Shown piece after piece: positions 8,333 to 17,636 of a DNA stretch of 51,002 nucleotides; position 1 is the stretch's first letter, and each line of letters starts with the position of its first letter. The notes below the pieces were generated by a model. It did not search any database. It saw nothing but the letters and a program-made list of their open reading frames with translations, and was not told the DNA's origin. The stretch spans positions 1 through 51,002 of the forward strand of contig CALXTI010000008.1 of NCBI GenBank assembly GCA_944391395.1, given 5' to 3'. This DNA is from an uncultured Alphaproteobacteria bacterium. Lineage in GTDB: Bacteria; Pseudomonadota; Alphaproteobacteria; RF32; CAG-239. Position numbers and translations under genes: made by a program.

Positions 8333-8333
8333 A

Positions 8334-10136
8334 ATGAAAATGAAAAAAATATTATCTGACGTGTTTTCCCTGACTGTTTTATTCTTATCTCTTGCTGTTT
8401 TATTTGCTCTGATAAGAACAAATCTGCTGTGGGGAGATGTTTGTTTTGAGCAAATTCTTGTTCATGTCGGACAGGGCGTATCACAGGCCGGGAAAGAAGT
8501 CATCAAAGGATATTTGCTTTGGGCGCTGCTGCCGGCTTTTGTTTTGTGCATTGTTCTTGCTCTTCTGATTAACAAAAACCGTTTACTTCTCGCCATTGCT
8601 TTTTTGTGCCTGATTTATCCGGTTTATAAAACCCAGCTCATTTCTTTCCTGATTTATCAAAACACGCCGACCGCGCTGTATGATGACGAGTATGTCGATC
8701 CGGCAAAAATCGATTTTCATTTTCCGGACAAAAAAAGAAATCTGATTGTTTTATATATGGAATCAATGGAAAAAGACTATACTAATCCTGAGCTGGTCGG
8801 GCAAAATCTGTTGCCGAATTTAAGCAAACTCGCGGAAGAAAATATCTCTTTTGACGGTTTTCATCAACTTGAAAATCAGGATTACAGCATCGCCGCCATG
8901 GTTTCCTCTTTTTGCAGCGTTCCTTTTCGTTACGCGCCGAATAAAAACTACACCGTTTACAACAACTTTTTGCCGCAACTTGTTTGTTATCCGACAATTT
9001 TGGAACAACATGGATACAAAACATATTTTCTTAAAGGCACAGGGCTTGAATTTGCCAGAACGGGCATATTCTTAACGGCACATGGCTTTAAGGATATCGT
9101 CGGCAGAGAAGAAATGAAAGAATCCTATGGCGTGGACTGGAAAAAATTTCAAGGCACATCATGGGGACTTCGTGACAGAAACTTGTTTAATCTTGCCAAG
9201 CAGAGATTGAGCGAATTGGCGGCCTCCAATCAGCCTTTTTTGTTTTCGTTGCTTACTTTGGACACGCACGGTCCGGATATCTATCTTGATAAGCAATGTC
9301 CGCAATCTTTTAATGATGACCGCGATGTCATTTTTTGCGCCGATACCCTGATGGCAGAATTTATTGACTGGATTAAACAACAGGATTTTTATAAAAACAC
9401 GACCGTCGTCATCTTGGGCGACCACATCTACACCGGCAACAATCCTTTGTATCCGAAACATGAAAACCGAGAAATCGTCAATATTATTCTCAACCCTTCA
9501 GATACCGCATTGACAACACAAGAAAGAAAGTGGACGACATTTGACCTCGCCCCGACAATTCTGCAAGCCATCGGCGTTGATGTTCCGGACGGAAAATTCG
9601 GCCTCGGCAGATCTTTGTTTTCACCAAACCCGACCCTGAGGGAAAAAATGGGGCAAAAATTAGATGTTGAAATCATGAAAAGTTCTAAAATATATGATGC
9701 CTTCAACACCATCAAAACCACCTTCAAACCGCTATACAATCCATATCCGACATGGGACACCGAAATCAGCGACAATGAGGCCATACGTTCTTACGCATCT
9801 TTTGCCGAAGTGGCTTTTAATGCCGTGTGGGCAGATACTCTTTCGTTCACTCTGCCGCCGGTTAAAAAAGACAATATCACGCTTGACATCCGGTTCAGGA
9901 TTTTATTTTTAGACGACAATCAGCGCACCGTTAAAATATTTGCCAACAAACATCCGGTCGCCGATTGGGTTTTGGAGGATAAAATCGAGCAGCCGATATA
10001 TAAAAAAATAACCATTCCCGGCAACATTATCGATAAAGACGACAAACTGCTGCTTGAAATCAAGACCGACGGGTTCGGTTACACGCCGGTCGGCATCGGT
10101 TTGGGTATCGAAAGATTTAATTTAAGGTCGGATTGA
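8334..10136 (+). CDS. OpgB-like phosphoglycerol transferase (alkaline phosphatase superfamily)
   Basis: A 600-residue membrane enzyme. About three hydrophobic TM segments occupy residues 5-110. A periplasmic sulfatase/LTA-synthase-type catalytic domain follows. Its hallmarks are LYMESMEKDYTNP near residue 140, DYSIAAMVSSFCSVPF (the nucleophile region, strongly like E. coli MdoB/OpgB, with Ser in place of the Thr of Gram-positive LtaS), LLTLDTHGPD and VILGDHIYTGN metal-binding segments. The last 110 residues form a beta-rich domain as in phosphoglycerol transferase I. The family moves phosphoglycerol from phosphatidylglycerol to periplasmic glucans or other glycans. The acceptor here is unknown. 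It is linked to a CDP-alcohol phosphatidyltransferase gene just downstream, suggesting a joint lipid/glycan modification task. Confidence 0.8.
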   Translation: MKMKKILSDVFSLTVLFLSLAVLFALIRTNLLWGDVCFEQILVHVGQGVSQAGKEVIKGYLLWALLPAFVLCIVLALLINKNRLLLAIAFLCLIYPVYKTQLISFLIYQNTPTALYDDEYVDPAKIDFHFPDKKRNLIVLYMESMEKDYTNPELVGQNLLPNLSKLAEENISFDGFHQLENQDYSIAAMVSSFCSVPFRYAPNKNYTVYNNFLPQLVCYPTILEQHGYKTYFLKGTGLEFARTGIFLTAHGFKDIVGREEMKESYGVDWKKFQGTSWGLRDRNLFNLAKQRLSELAASNQPFLFSLLTLDTHGPDIYLDKQCPQSFNDDRDVIFCADTLMAEFIDWIKQQDFYKNTTVVILGDHIYTGNNPLYPKHENREIVNIILNPSDTALTTQERKWTTFDLAPTILQAIGVDVPDGKFGLGRSLFSPNPTLREKMGQKLDVEIMKSSKIYDAFNTIKTTFKPLYNPYPTWDTEISDNEAIRSYASFAEVAFNAVWADTLSFTLPPVKKDNITLDIRFRILFLDDNQRTVKIFANKHPVADWVLEDKIEQPIYKKITIPGNIIDKDDKLLLEIKTDGFGYTPVGIGLGIERFNLRSD

Positions 10137-10189
10137 AAAAACAAAAGCATTGTTATATGTTCAAGGAAAATATTTTGGAGGAGATGAAA

Positions 10190-10852
10190 ATGAAGCGGAA
10201 AAACATCTTAAGAAAATTTAAAAGTATTTCGGTTTGCTCAGCGCTGAATTATTTCTATGATATATCCGAAAAAACGGTTGATTGGCTCGCGCAATATTCA
10301 ATCAAAGCCAATGCCATTACTCTCGGCGGATTGTTTTTTGCGGTCTTGGGCGTCAATTTTCTGGCCATGGAATATTATTTCAGCGCTCTTGTCTGCTTAT
10401 TGCTTAACCGCTGGTGCGACGTGTTGGACGGTATCAGCGCCCGTCGACAGGAAATAACCGCCTTCGGAGCGTTTTTTGATATTGCCGCCGATTATCTTTC
10501 ACTCGGTTTGTTTATTTTCGGATTTGCGTTAGCGGCACCGGCAGACAATGCCGTCGCCGGCTCTTTCATGCTGCTCGCCTTATGTTTTTCGGCGGCCGTG
10601 CTGCTCGGCCTGGCTATCGTTTCGGGACAAAACTACCGCAAATTAAATCGGTCAAAATTAAAAATATGTCTGTGGGGAAGCATACAAAATTTTGATGTTT
10701 CTCTGGCTTTGGTTCTGATGTGTCTTGTGCCTGCGTGGTTTATGCCTCTGGCTTTGTTTTTTGGTTTGATATCACTCGTAAAATCTTTGCTATTGGTCAG
10801 CAGCGCTTATTATAATTTGGTTATCGCCGCCCGGAGAACAAAACGTAAATGA
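10190..10852 (+). CDS. CDP-alcohol phosphatidyltransferase family membrane protein
   Basis: 220 residues with about five to six TM segments. The start at 10190 is set by GGAGGAG at 10177-10183, six bases upstream; the frame could extend to 10133 but would overlap the preceding stop without a ribosome site. The active-site motif is present as DVLDGISARRQEITAFGAFFD followed by IAAD. The spacing between AR and G is seven residues here, while most PgsA and PssA enzymes have eight. The family joins CDP-diacylglycerol to an alcohol, or in some members moves head groups. Basic N-terminus; substrate cannot be named. It sits between the phosphoglycerol transferase and dsbD-like genes and overlaps the latter by 4 bp (ATGA), so translation is coupled. 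Confidence 0.85.
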   Translation: MKRKNILRKFKSISVCSALNYFYDISEKTVDWLAQYSIKANAITLGGLFFAVLGVNFLAMEYYFSALVCLLLNRWCDVLDGISARRQEITAFGAFFDIAADYLSLGLFIFGFALAAPADNAVAGSFMLLALCFSAAVLLGLAIVSGQNYRKLNRSKLKICLWGSIQNFDVSLALVLMCLVPAWFMPLALFFGLISLVKSLLLVSSAYYNLVIAARRTKRK

Positions 10853-12720
10853 AACTTATTAAATTCGGAATTGCCCTGTTTTTATGCTGTCTGCTTTATC
10901 GGCCGCTTTCGGCAGCCGAAAGGGCGACAAGTTGGCAAAACGACAAGTTAAGAATTGATGCTTATGCTTTGCAAAATACCGGACAAAACATTCGTGTTCT
11001 GGTTGAATTCCGCTTGCTAAACGGCTGGCATATCTTTTGGGATAACCCCGGCGACGCCGGCAGGCCGGTTAATTTTCGTTGGCAGCTGCCGGAGGGCTGG
11101 TTGGTTGAAAAAACGCGTGAAAGCACGCCGCAAAAATTTATTTTCAACGACCTTATCCATCAATACGGTTATGGCGGGACGGCTTATTATTTGTTTGAAA
11201 TATCGCTTCCCAAACAAGAAAAAAAACTTTGGCCGGACATTGCCCTTGATTTGAGCTGGACGGCCTGCAAAGACGTTTGCGAACCGGAAAATGCGCAACT
11301 CGACGTTCCTTTGGTTTCAAAATCCGTCTGGCAGAAACAATATCAAAAGGCCGTTACAACCTTCCCCACGATAGCCGACATGCCCATACTGGCACAAAAC
11401 AATGATTTTCGCATGACCCTGACTTTCCCGGGCGGAGATTATGATTTGCAAACGGAACCTTTTTATTTTATTCCGTACGAACGAAGAATGATTAATGCCG
11501 ACGCGCCGCAAATCAAGCTTTTAAACAAAAACAAACAGCTACAAATCAAAGTTTATGCAAACCTTGAAGATTTTATCCCCTCAAAAGGTCTTTTGATATA
11601 CGGCAAAAAAGCTTTCGTTTATAATGTCATTCCGCTGCAAAGCGGAACAAAATCGGACGGCGGGTATTCGTTGGCGCTGCTTTTGCTGCTTGCTTTTGCA
11701 GGAGGAATTGTTCTAAACTGCATGCCGTGCGTGTTTCCGATTTTAAGCATCAAAGCATTTTCTTTGGCGCAAAGTTCAAAATTAAACGGTCATATTCGCC
11801 GCGGTATTTTATATCTTCTGGGCGTATTGTCCTGCTTTGTTTTAACGGCATTCTTGCTTTATGTGTTGCGCTACGGCGGCACGGAAGCCGGTTGGGGATT
11901 CCAACTGCAATCTCCTTGGTTTATCGGCAGTATGTTATGCCTTTTTATATTTTTGTTTTTAACCATAACCGATATTATAAAAATTCAAGGACGTTTTCTT
12001 AATCTTTTGAATCGGTATGCCGGGATAAGTTCTTTTACAACCGGTTTTTTGGCGGTTTTAATCGCCAGCCCCTGCACCGGGCCGTTTATGGGCGCCGCCC
12101 TGGGCTATGCGCTTTTTCAACCGCCGCATGTTTATTTTCCGATATTCATAAGTTTAGGCTTAGGCTACGCCCTTCCCTTTACTCTGGCTGAAATGTACCC
12201 CGGTGTTGTCCGAAAAATATTGCCGAAACCTGGAAAATGGATGAATGTTTTGAAGTTAATTTTATCCGTTCCGATTGTTCTGACCTGCTTTTGGCTGGGC
12301 TGGATATTATATAATCAGACCGTTTCGCCCAAAAGAATTGAAAATAAAGAAATGTGGCAACCTTATAATGAAAAAACAATCCGGCAACAAATTGCCGACG
12401 GGAAAGCCGTCTTTATTGACTTTACCGCCAAATGGTGCGTTACTTGTCTTGTCAACGAGCAGCTTGTTTTTGATACGGACGCATTCGCGGAGCTGGCAAA
12501 AGAAAACAACATTGTGTTGTTTAAGGCAGATTGGACAACCGAAAACCCCGAAATCAGCATTGCCTTAAACAAATATCAACGCAGCGGCGTGCCTTTATAT
12601 GTTTATTACCCGCCACAAAAGGCCACGGGCGAACCTTTGACTTATGTCCTTCTGCCGCAGCTTTTGACTTTGAATGTTATCCATAAATATTTAAACACTC
12701 AAAATCAAGACAATGATTGA
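10849..12720 (+). CDS. DsbD/ScsB-like transmembrane thiol reductase
   Basis: A 623-residue protein. Signal peptide (residues 1-23, ending PLSAAE), then a periplasmic DsbD-N-like domain with HIFWDNPGDAGRPVNFRWQ and a WTACKDVCEPEN cysteine pair near residues 143-147. Eight or so TM segments follow with the redox cysteines C291 and C294 (NCMPCVFP) and C409 (SPCTGPF). The C-terminal thioredoxin-like domain has C530 and C533 (AKWCVTCLVN). Such proteins carry electrons from cytosolic thioredoxin to periplasmic disulfide isomerases, peroxidases or metal-handling partners. The domain order is that of the ScsB/DsbD group. It ends the operon, and its 3' end overlaps the convergent DMT transporter gene by 30 bp. 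Confidence 0.88.
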   Translation: MKLIKFGIALFLCCLLYRPLSAAERATSWQNDKLRIDAYALQNTGQNIRVLVEFRLLNGWHIFWDNPGDAGRPVNFRWQLPEGWLVEKTRESTPQKFIFNDLIHQYGYGGTAYYLFEISLPKQEKKLWPDIALDLSWTACKDVCEPENAQLDVPLVSKSVWQKQYQKAVTTFPTIADMPILAQNNDFRMTLTFPGGDYDLQTEPFYFIPYERRMINADAPQIKLLNKNKQLQIKVYANLEDFIPSKGLLIYGKKAFVYNVIPLQSGTKSDGGYSLALLLLLAFAGGIVLNCMPCVFPILSIKAFSLAQSSKLNGHIRRGILYLLGVLSCFVLTAFLLYVLRYGGTEAGWGFQLQSPWFIGSMLCLFIFLFLTITDIIKIQGRFLNLLNRYAGISSFTTGFLAVLIASPCTGPFMGAALGYALFQPPHVYFPIFISLGLGYALPFTLAEMYPGVVRKILPKPGKWMNVLKLILSVPIVLTCFWLGWILYNQTVSPKRIENKEMWQPYNEKTIRQQIADGKAVFIDFTAKWCVTCLVNEQLVFDTDAFAELAKENNIVLFKADWTTENPEISIALNKYQRSGVPLYVYYPPQKATGEPLTYVLLPQLLTLNVIHKYLNTQNQDND

Positions 12721-13584
12721 AACCATCATCGTCAACAACACCAAGCGGTTGGGACGGGCATACAGCTTACTTGTAAAATAATGCGAATAGATGTTGTTGG
12801 CCAACAGAATCCATATCGGATACGAATAAATAACGGCCATCACGTAAGCCGGGTTTTCGCTTAAATACAGGCTGTAATTTTTAAACGCATACATCGCCAA
12901 AATGAGGACGATAATCGGGATACCCGCAAAAAGCAAATTTTTTAAACGCAAAACTTCCGCGATGCCGTTGCCTTCTCTGAAAAAGGCAATGGCATTAACG
13001 CCGCCGGCAACAACAGAGGTAATGACAGAATAGTAAAAGATTGCTCCCAACACGTTATCCTGCCCGATATCCATTAATTTTTTACCCAGAAGGTCAAGTG
13101 CCGTCACCGTTAAAAGAGCCGGAAGAAGATAGAAAAACGCTTTGCGGCTCATCGGATTTTTCTTAAGCATAAGCACTGAGGCAACAATTCCCAGTATGGA
13201 CGCCGTAATCAAAAACAACCGCCACGGATTTTGACACAAATCCCAAAACTGTTGCGGCACCAAAATAAACCAGATGACAAAACCGAACAACACGCTGACC
13301 GGCTGGATGACACCGGTAATCTCCGCCCCGAAACGGCTGGAGGCGTTAAACAAACGATTATCAAGGTAAGCAATCAACACCCCCTGAACCAAGCATAAAT
13401 AATAAAATTTCGGATCGGCGACACCTGGAATAAGCGGGATAAACGGCAGCAAAACAATCGCCGCGCCGATGCCGCGATATATCATAACCAGTGAACCTTT
13501 AAGCTTAAAAACTTGATTGGCAAAAATATACATTGCAAAAATAAAACTCGCAAAAACGGACACCAACCACCAATACTGCTGCAT
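12691..13584 (-). CDS. EamA/DMT-superfamily transporter
   Basis: A 297-residue integral membrane protein with about ten TM segments in two homologous halves, as in EamA (RhaT/YdcZ-like) drug/metabolite transporters. Near-continuous hydrophobic stretches are separated by short basic loops such as LKKNPMSRKAF. AAGGAGG is six bases before the ATG. It is single, on the strand opposite to its neighbours, and its last 30 bp overlap the end of the dsbD-like gene tail to tail. No substrate can be assigned. No hairpin terminator is visible at the overlap. Confidence 0.75.
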   Translation of the reverse strand: MQQYWWLVSVFASFIFAMYIFANQVFKLKGSLVMIYRGIGAAIVLLPFIPLIPGVADPKFYYLCLVQGVLIAYLDNRLFNASSRFGAEITGVIQPVSVLFGFVIWFILVPQQFWDLCQNPWRLFLITASILGIVASVLMLKKNPMSRKAFFYLLPALLTVTALDLLGKKLMDIGQDNVLGAIFYYSVITSVVAGGVNAIAFFREGNGIAEVLRLKNLLFAGIPIIVLILAMYAFKNYSLYLSENPAYVMAVIYSYPIWILLANNIYSHYFTSKLYARPNRLVLLTMMVSIIVLILSV

Positions 13585-13707
13585 TTTATCCTCCTTAAAA
13601 AATATTTATGTTTTTTTTATCACACCGGCAAATTTTATCAAGATTAAATTTCCATAAACAACGCGCTTGCATATATACACATTTGCCAACAACAAATTAA
13701 AAAACAT

Positions 13708-13736
13708 TTGACTTCATTAATAAAAACTTATTATCT
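13708..13736 (+). promoter_or_regulatory. Promoter of the APH-like kinase gene
   Basis: TTGACT at 13708-13713, a 17-nt spacer and TTATCT at 13731-13736. Transcription should begin near 13743, only about ten bases ahead of the ATG at 13753, so GAGGA at 13744 would be almost at the mRNA 5' end. Confidence 0.6.
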
Positions 13737-13752
13737 CTTATGTGAGGATTAA

Positions 13753-14709
13753 ATGCACAATCAAGAATTTATACATAACCTTAAAGAATATTTACAACAA
13801 CAAATCTTCAAATCAGATATTGTTAAGTTTGACGCTATCGGCAACGGCGGCTCATCAGATAATTTTTTGTGTCAAACAAAAGAATTGTCCTGTATTGTCA
13901 AGCTTCTGCCGAAATACTCCGAAGAACGCGCAAAAAGACTTTGCCGTATCTTAAACACATTAAAACAAAATCCAGATTTTCATACAGCGAAGTTAATTGG
14001 CGCAAACGAGCAAAATCGTTTTGTATTTGAAGAAAGAACAGGGCTTCTTTTGACTTATGCGGCCGGTCAAAAAATCAGAGATGCAAAGCTATCGCCTGAC
14101 ATCTTAAATTTTATCATGTCCAATTATCGGCAATTTCAGAAAATCAAATTTGACGATGATTTGATACTGCCTTTTGTATCACCGGAAGAACAACATGCAA
14201 AAATTGCAGGACATATTATAAAATTAACGGAAAATCATCAAAATTTTATCAAAAGAAAAATACTCAATCAGATGAAAATCCACAATGACCTCATCTCGGA
14301 AAATCTTAAGAATATACCTGGTGGGGGTATAGCAAGAACAATCCACGGCGACTTTAGTCTTAACAACATCCTCTTAGACAACGATAAGGCCTTTTTGCTT
14401 GATTTTGAAGCCCTGCGTTACGGATACGCCGCGGAAGACATGATGTTTTTGGTGTTATCGACCGTTTTACCGCATTCCGTGGTTTTGCTCCCCGAAAAGC
14501 AGTTAACAACTTTGTTGCTGCATTTAAAAAACAAAGAAGGGTTTACCAAACAAGAGCTTCTGTACGGTGCCGGAAGATATTTTCAGACTTTGTTATCGCG
14601 ACGGATTTTTTATTCAAAATTTTTACAATCTTTGCGCAAAGACTGCTTGTTCATTTATCATTTGCGCAAATACCCGAAATTAATCAAAATAATCAACAAC
14701 CTGTCTTAA
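13753..14709 (+). CDS. Aminoglycoside phosphotransferase/choline kinase-like protein
   Basis: A 318-residue cytosolic kinase-fold protein. The N-lobe has a glycine-containing turn (AIGNGGSSDN) and KLLPKY with the probable ATP lysine. The C-lobe has the catalytic loop HGDFSLNNILLD near residue 198 and the metal-binding DFEALRYG that replaces DFG. These are the hallmarks of the APH/choline-kinase family, which phosphorylates small alcohol or amino substrates. No resistance-specific motif is present, so antibiotic resistance should not be assumed; choline, ethanolamine, homoserine or sugar substrates are possible. It stands alone with its own promoter and converges on the MATE gene with a 7-bp gap. 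Confidence 0.8.
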   Translation: MHNQEFIHNLKEYLQQQIFKSDIVKFDAIGNGGSSDNFLCQTKELSCIVKLLPKYSEERAKRLCRILNTLKQNPDFHTAKLIGANEQNRFVFEERTGLLLTYAAGQKIRDAKLSPDILNFIMSNYRQFQKIKFDDDLILPFVSPEEQHAKIAGHIIKLTENHQNFIKRKILNQMKIHNDLISENLKNIPGGGIARTIHGDFSLNNILLDNDKAFLLDFEALRYGYAAEDMMFLVLSTVLPHSVVLLPEKQLTTLLLHLKNKEGFTKQELLYGAGRYFQTLLSRRIFYSKFLQSLRKDCLFIYHLRKYPKLIKIINNLS

Positions 14710-14716
14710 ACCGGTG

Positions 14717-16042
14717 TCAGATTTTTTTATTTTGCCATTTTGATGAACGCATATAACGATACGCCATGAAAAGAATCGCCGTATTATACACCCAGTCGGC
14801 CGTCCAACACGCCGCCAACGGCAGTTTCAAGTACAATATGACAATAAATATATGGAAAACATAAAGAAACATGGCATAAAATTCTATCTTCATGGCATAC
14901 TGCGTGTTGCCCGTTCCGGACACGGCGTTAAACAAAATCCACGCCGGTATCAGCGGAATAAACGCCGAAAGCATGACCATGTAAGCCGGCAGCGAGGCAT
15001 ATATCAACACCTGATTATCCGTATAAATCCGTAACAGCGGATAAGCCGTTATCGCCATCAAAATCAAAAGCGGAAACACAATAATACCGCACATAAGCAC
15101 CGCGCGTTTCACCGACGGCATAACTTCCCCGACCTGCCCTTTGCCCATCAGATTTCCGGTAACCGAACTGACGGCTGCCGCCAAGGCGTTAATAATAACA
15201 TACGGGAAAGACGACAAACTCCGCACGAGATTGGAAACCGCCAACTCTCTTTCTCCCAGGTGTTCTATGGCAATAAAAAACAAAAACCAGGTCGAAACAG
15301 AAACGAACTGTTGGAGCATGGTCCAAATCGAAACACCTAAAATTCGTTTCAACAATTTGAAGTTCATAAACGTCAATTTATTTAAGCCGTATTTGGCGAC
15401 ATCTACATATTTATACAAATAAGTCCCCAAAAAAGAAACCGCGATGATTTCCGACAAATTCGAAGCCAAAGCAGCGCCGGCTATGCCCATTGCCGGGAAA
15501 CCGAATTTGCCGAATATCATGATATAGTTCAAAATAATATTGGCAATTACCATAATCATGGACACGGCCGTTAAGATATAAGTTTTGGTAACGGCGACAA
15601 AAAAACCGCGCCCCATTACCAGCAGCGATGCTCCGGCCAAACCCCAGATACGCCAATTAATATACTCCAGGGTTGCGCGGCAGACCGCTTCGTTATCAAT
15701 CAATAACGTCAGCAACAACGGTGAAACACACCAAGATAAAACAACCATGGCCGCCCAAAACATGAGCAAAAAACTGCAGCCCTGATAAAATACCTCGCCG
15801 ATATTTTTATATTTTTTGGCGCCGTTGCGACGCGCCATAATGATTTGCGCGCCGATGCTAAAACCGAACGCCACCATGAAAATCGTAAAAAAATACGTCG
15901 AACCAAGCGCCGATGCCCCCAATTCGACCTCGCCCAAACGCCCGAGATAAATAACATCGGTTATTCCGACCAGCTGCTGCATCAACATGCTGATAAGAAT
16001 CGGATAGCTTATTTTCCATATATGGCGATAATCAAATAACAT
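14717..16042 (-). CDS. MATE-family efflux transporter
   Basis: A 441-residue protein with about 12 TM segments in two halves. The N-terminal signature region ISYPILISMLMQQLVGITDVIYLGRLGEVELGA is typical of bacterial MATE Na+ or H+ antiporters that export cationic drugs and metabolites (NorM/DinF types). Length matches the family. An ATAA-rich region without a strong ribosome site precedes the ATG. The gene stands between a convergent kinase gene and a codirectional histidine kinase gene 52 bp upstream. Substrate unknown. Confidence 0.88.
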   Translation of the reverse strand: MLFDYRHIWKISYPILISMLMQQLVGITDVIYLGRLGEVELGASALGSTYFFTIFMVAFGFSIGAQIIMARRNGAKKYKNIGEVFYQGCSFLLMFWAAMVVLSWCVSPLLLTLLIDNEAVCRATLEYINWRIWGLAGASLLVMGRGFFVAVTKTYILTAVSMIMVIANIILNYIMIFGKFGFPAMGIAGAALASNLSEIIAVSFLGTYLYKYVDVAKYGLNKLTFMNFKLLKRILGVSIWTMLQQFVSVSTWFLFFIAIEHLGERELAVSNLVRSLSSFPYVIINALAAAVSSVTGNLMGKGQVGEVMPSVKRAVLMCGIIVFPLLILMAITAYPLLRIYTDNQVLIYASLPAYMVMLSAFIPLIPAWILFNAVSGTGNTQYAMKIEFYAMFLYVFHIFIVILYLKLPLAACWTADWVYNTAILFMAYRYMRSSKWQNKKI

Positions 16043-16093
16043 AAATAACTTTCGACTATAAAAATACGCCTTCCGTTTTTTATTTTCAAGTTT

Positions 16094-17530
16094 TTATTTT
16101 ATCTCACAAGGCAGGTACACGGTAAAGGTCGTTCCGTCATAATTTGTGGAATTAACCGTTAAATTGCCGTGATGACGGATAATGATTTGTTTGGCTATGG
16201 ACAGCCCCAAACCCGTGCCTTTGATATTTAAATCCTTATGCTCCTGCATGCGATAAAAACGTTCGGTCAGACGCATCAAATCTTCACGACTGACTTTTGC
16301 GCCTTTGTTGTTGACCGACACTGCGACCGCTTTGCCGTCGGCAACATTAAAACTTTTGGAAGCGGGAATTTTTTCGACTTCTTTAAGCGATATGGTGATG
16401 TCGCTCGGCGACAATCCGTATTTGACAGCATTGTCCACAAGATTTTGTATCAGTTGACGCACTTGCTGATGATCGGCATTAATCTTCGGCAGTTTTTCCG
16501 GCATTTCGGTTACCAACCGCATGTTTTTATCAGACGCTTTCAGGGACATGGCCTGAATAACTTCTTCAACCACTTCCGGCAGATTTATCATTTCCGAGGG
16601 TTTTTCATCCTGGGTCAGTTCAATCCGGGAAAGCGAAAGAAGATTTTCTATCAGCTCAGACATAAATTCGGCTTGGTCGGCCATGATTTTCAAAAAATAT
16701 TCTCTGGCCTGCTCATCATCTTTGGCCGTGGTCTGCAATGTTTCAATAAATCCGGAAATGATTGATAACGGCGTACGCAGTTCATGACTGGCGTTGGCAA
16801 CAAAATCCGATTGCATTTTTTCAATTTTAACGGCTTTGGTTAAATCGTAAAGCGAAATAACCGCCACCGTACGTCCTTTGGAAAACCACGGCAGCTGTTT
16901 TATATGGGCATATACTTTTTGTTCTGCATGTTTGTCTTTTTTCCGGGAAACATAAAAAATAAGATTTTCAGACTCGCTTTCTTTTTTAAGCACGCGATTG
17001 GCGGCGTTGATAAAATTGTTTGCGCTGAAAACGTTTTCAATATTATTGTTGGTAATGTTGTTGCCCAAAAATTCTCTGGCCGACAAATTGGCGCCCAAAA
17101 TGTTGCCTGAACGATCAATCATCAAAATCGGATCCGGCAAGGTGTCAAGCACGGCCGTATCCGACATTACCTGCGATTCCAGGGCATCGGTTTTATACAA
17201 CCAAAATTTATGAGCCGAATTGACCGCCTCCGCTATTTCTCTGGCTTCCAATCCCGAAACACTTGCGTTAAAATCTTTTGAGGTTTCGCCTTTGGCCAAT
17301 TCGTTAATATAATTTTTTAATTGTTGCAGCTCGGAACTGACCGGCAATAAAAATATCATGTTAAAAATGACAATCATACCGTATGAAACGATTGCCCAAT
17401 ACGGAGTCAATAAATTTAAAACCACCAGCATAATAAACACAAAAGCCGCCGGCAAAGACAACACCAAAACCCTGGCAACAAAGTTTGGATTTTCATCTAT
17501 TTCATAGCGGCCGATTTTTTTAAATAACAT
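16094..17530 (-). CDS. PhoR-like sensor histidine kinase
   Basis: 478 residues from the ATG at 17530; a TTG 18 bp upstream is a weaker alternative. Two TM segments lie at about 20-70 with only a few residues between them, so there is little periplasmic sensor. A PAS domain follows (about 110-220, including DTLPDPILMIDRSGNILGANLSARE). The dimerization box NASHELRTPLSIISGF has the phosphorylated H249. The ATPase domain has NLVDNAVKYG (N box) and KGTGLGLSIAKQI (G2). The order TM-PAS-HisKA-ATPase matches PhoR of the phosphate regulon. No response regulator, pst or phoU gene is adjacent, so the phosphate link is inferred from architecture only. It is divergent from mutS. Confidence 0.83.
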   Translation of the reverse strand: MLFKKIGRYEIDENPNFVARVLVLSLPAAFVFIMLVVLNLLTPYWAIVSYGMIVIFNMIFLLPVSSELQQLKNYINELAKGETSKDFNASVSGLEAREIAEAVNSAHKFWLYKTDALESQVMSDTAVLDTLPDPILMIDRSGNILGANLSAREFLGNNITNNNIENVFSANNFINAANRVLKKESESENLIFYVSRKKDKHAEQKVYAHIKQLPWFSKGRTVAVISLYDLTKAVKIEKMQSDFVANASHELRTPLSIISGFIETLQTTAKDDEQAREYFLKIMADQAEFMSELIENLLSLSRIELTQDEKPSEMINLPEVVEEVIQAMSLKASDKNMRLVTEMPEKLPKINADHQQVRQLIQNLVDNAVKYGLSPSDITISLKEVEKIPASKSFNVADGKAVAVSVNNKGAKVSREDLMRLTERFYRMQEHKDLNIKGTGLGLSIAKQIIIRHHGNLTVNSTNYDGTTFTVYLPCEIK

Positions 17531-17562
17531 GCGCGACCCCGTATACAATTTTAAAAAAGTTA

Positions 17563-17590
17563 TAGACTAGATGCTAAAATATATTATTAT
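17563..17590 (+). promoter_or_regulatory. Candidate mutS promoter
   Basis: TAGACT at 17563-17568, a 16-nt spacer and TATTAT at 17585-17590, about 46 bp before the mutS ATG. The region is AT-rich, so chance matches are likely. It lies in the 106-bp divergent gap with the PhoR-like gene. Confidence 0.4.
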
Positions 17591-17636
17591 GTAATGAGTT
17601 TAAATTTATTTAAGATAGTGATTTGCAAAAGATAAG

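Noticed and set aside
13753-14709. Antibiotic resistance gene (aminoglycoside phosphotransferase)
   Set aside because: Only the general kinase-fold motifs are present. Nothing ties it to aminoglycosides, and the family includes many metabolic kinases.
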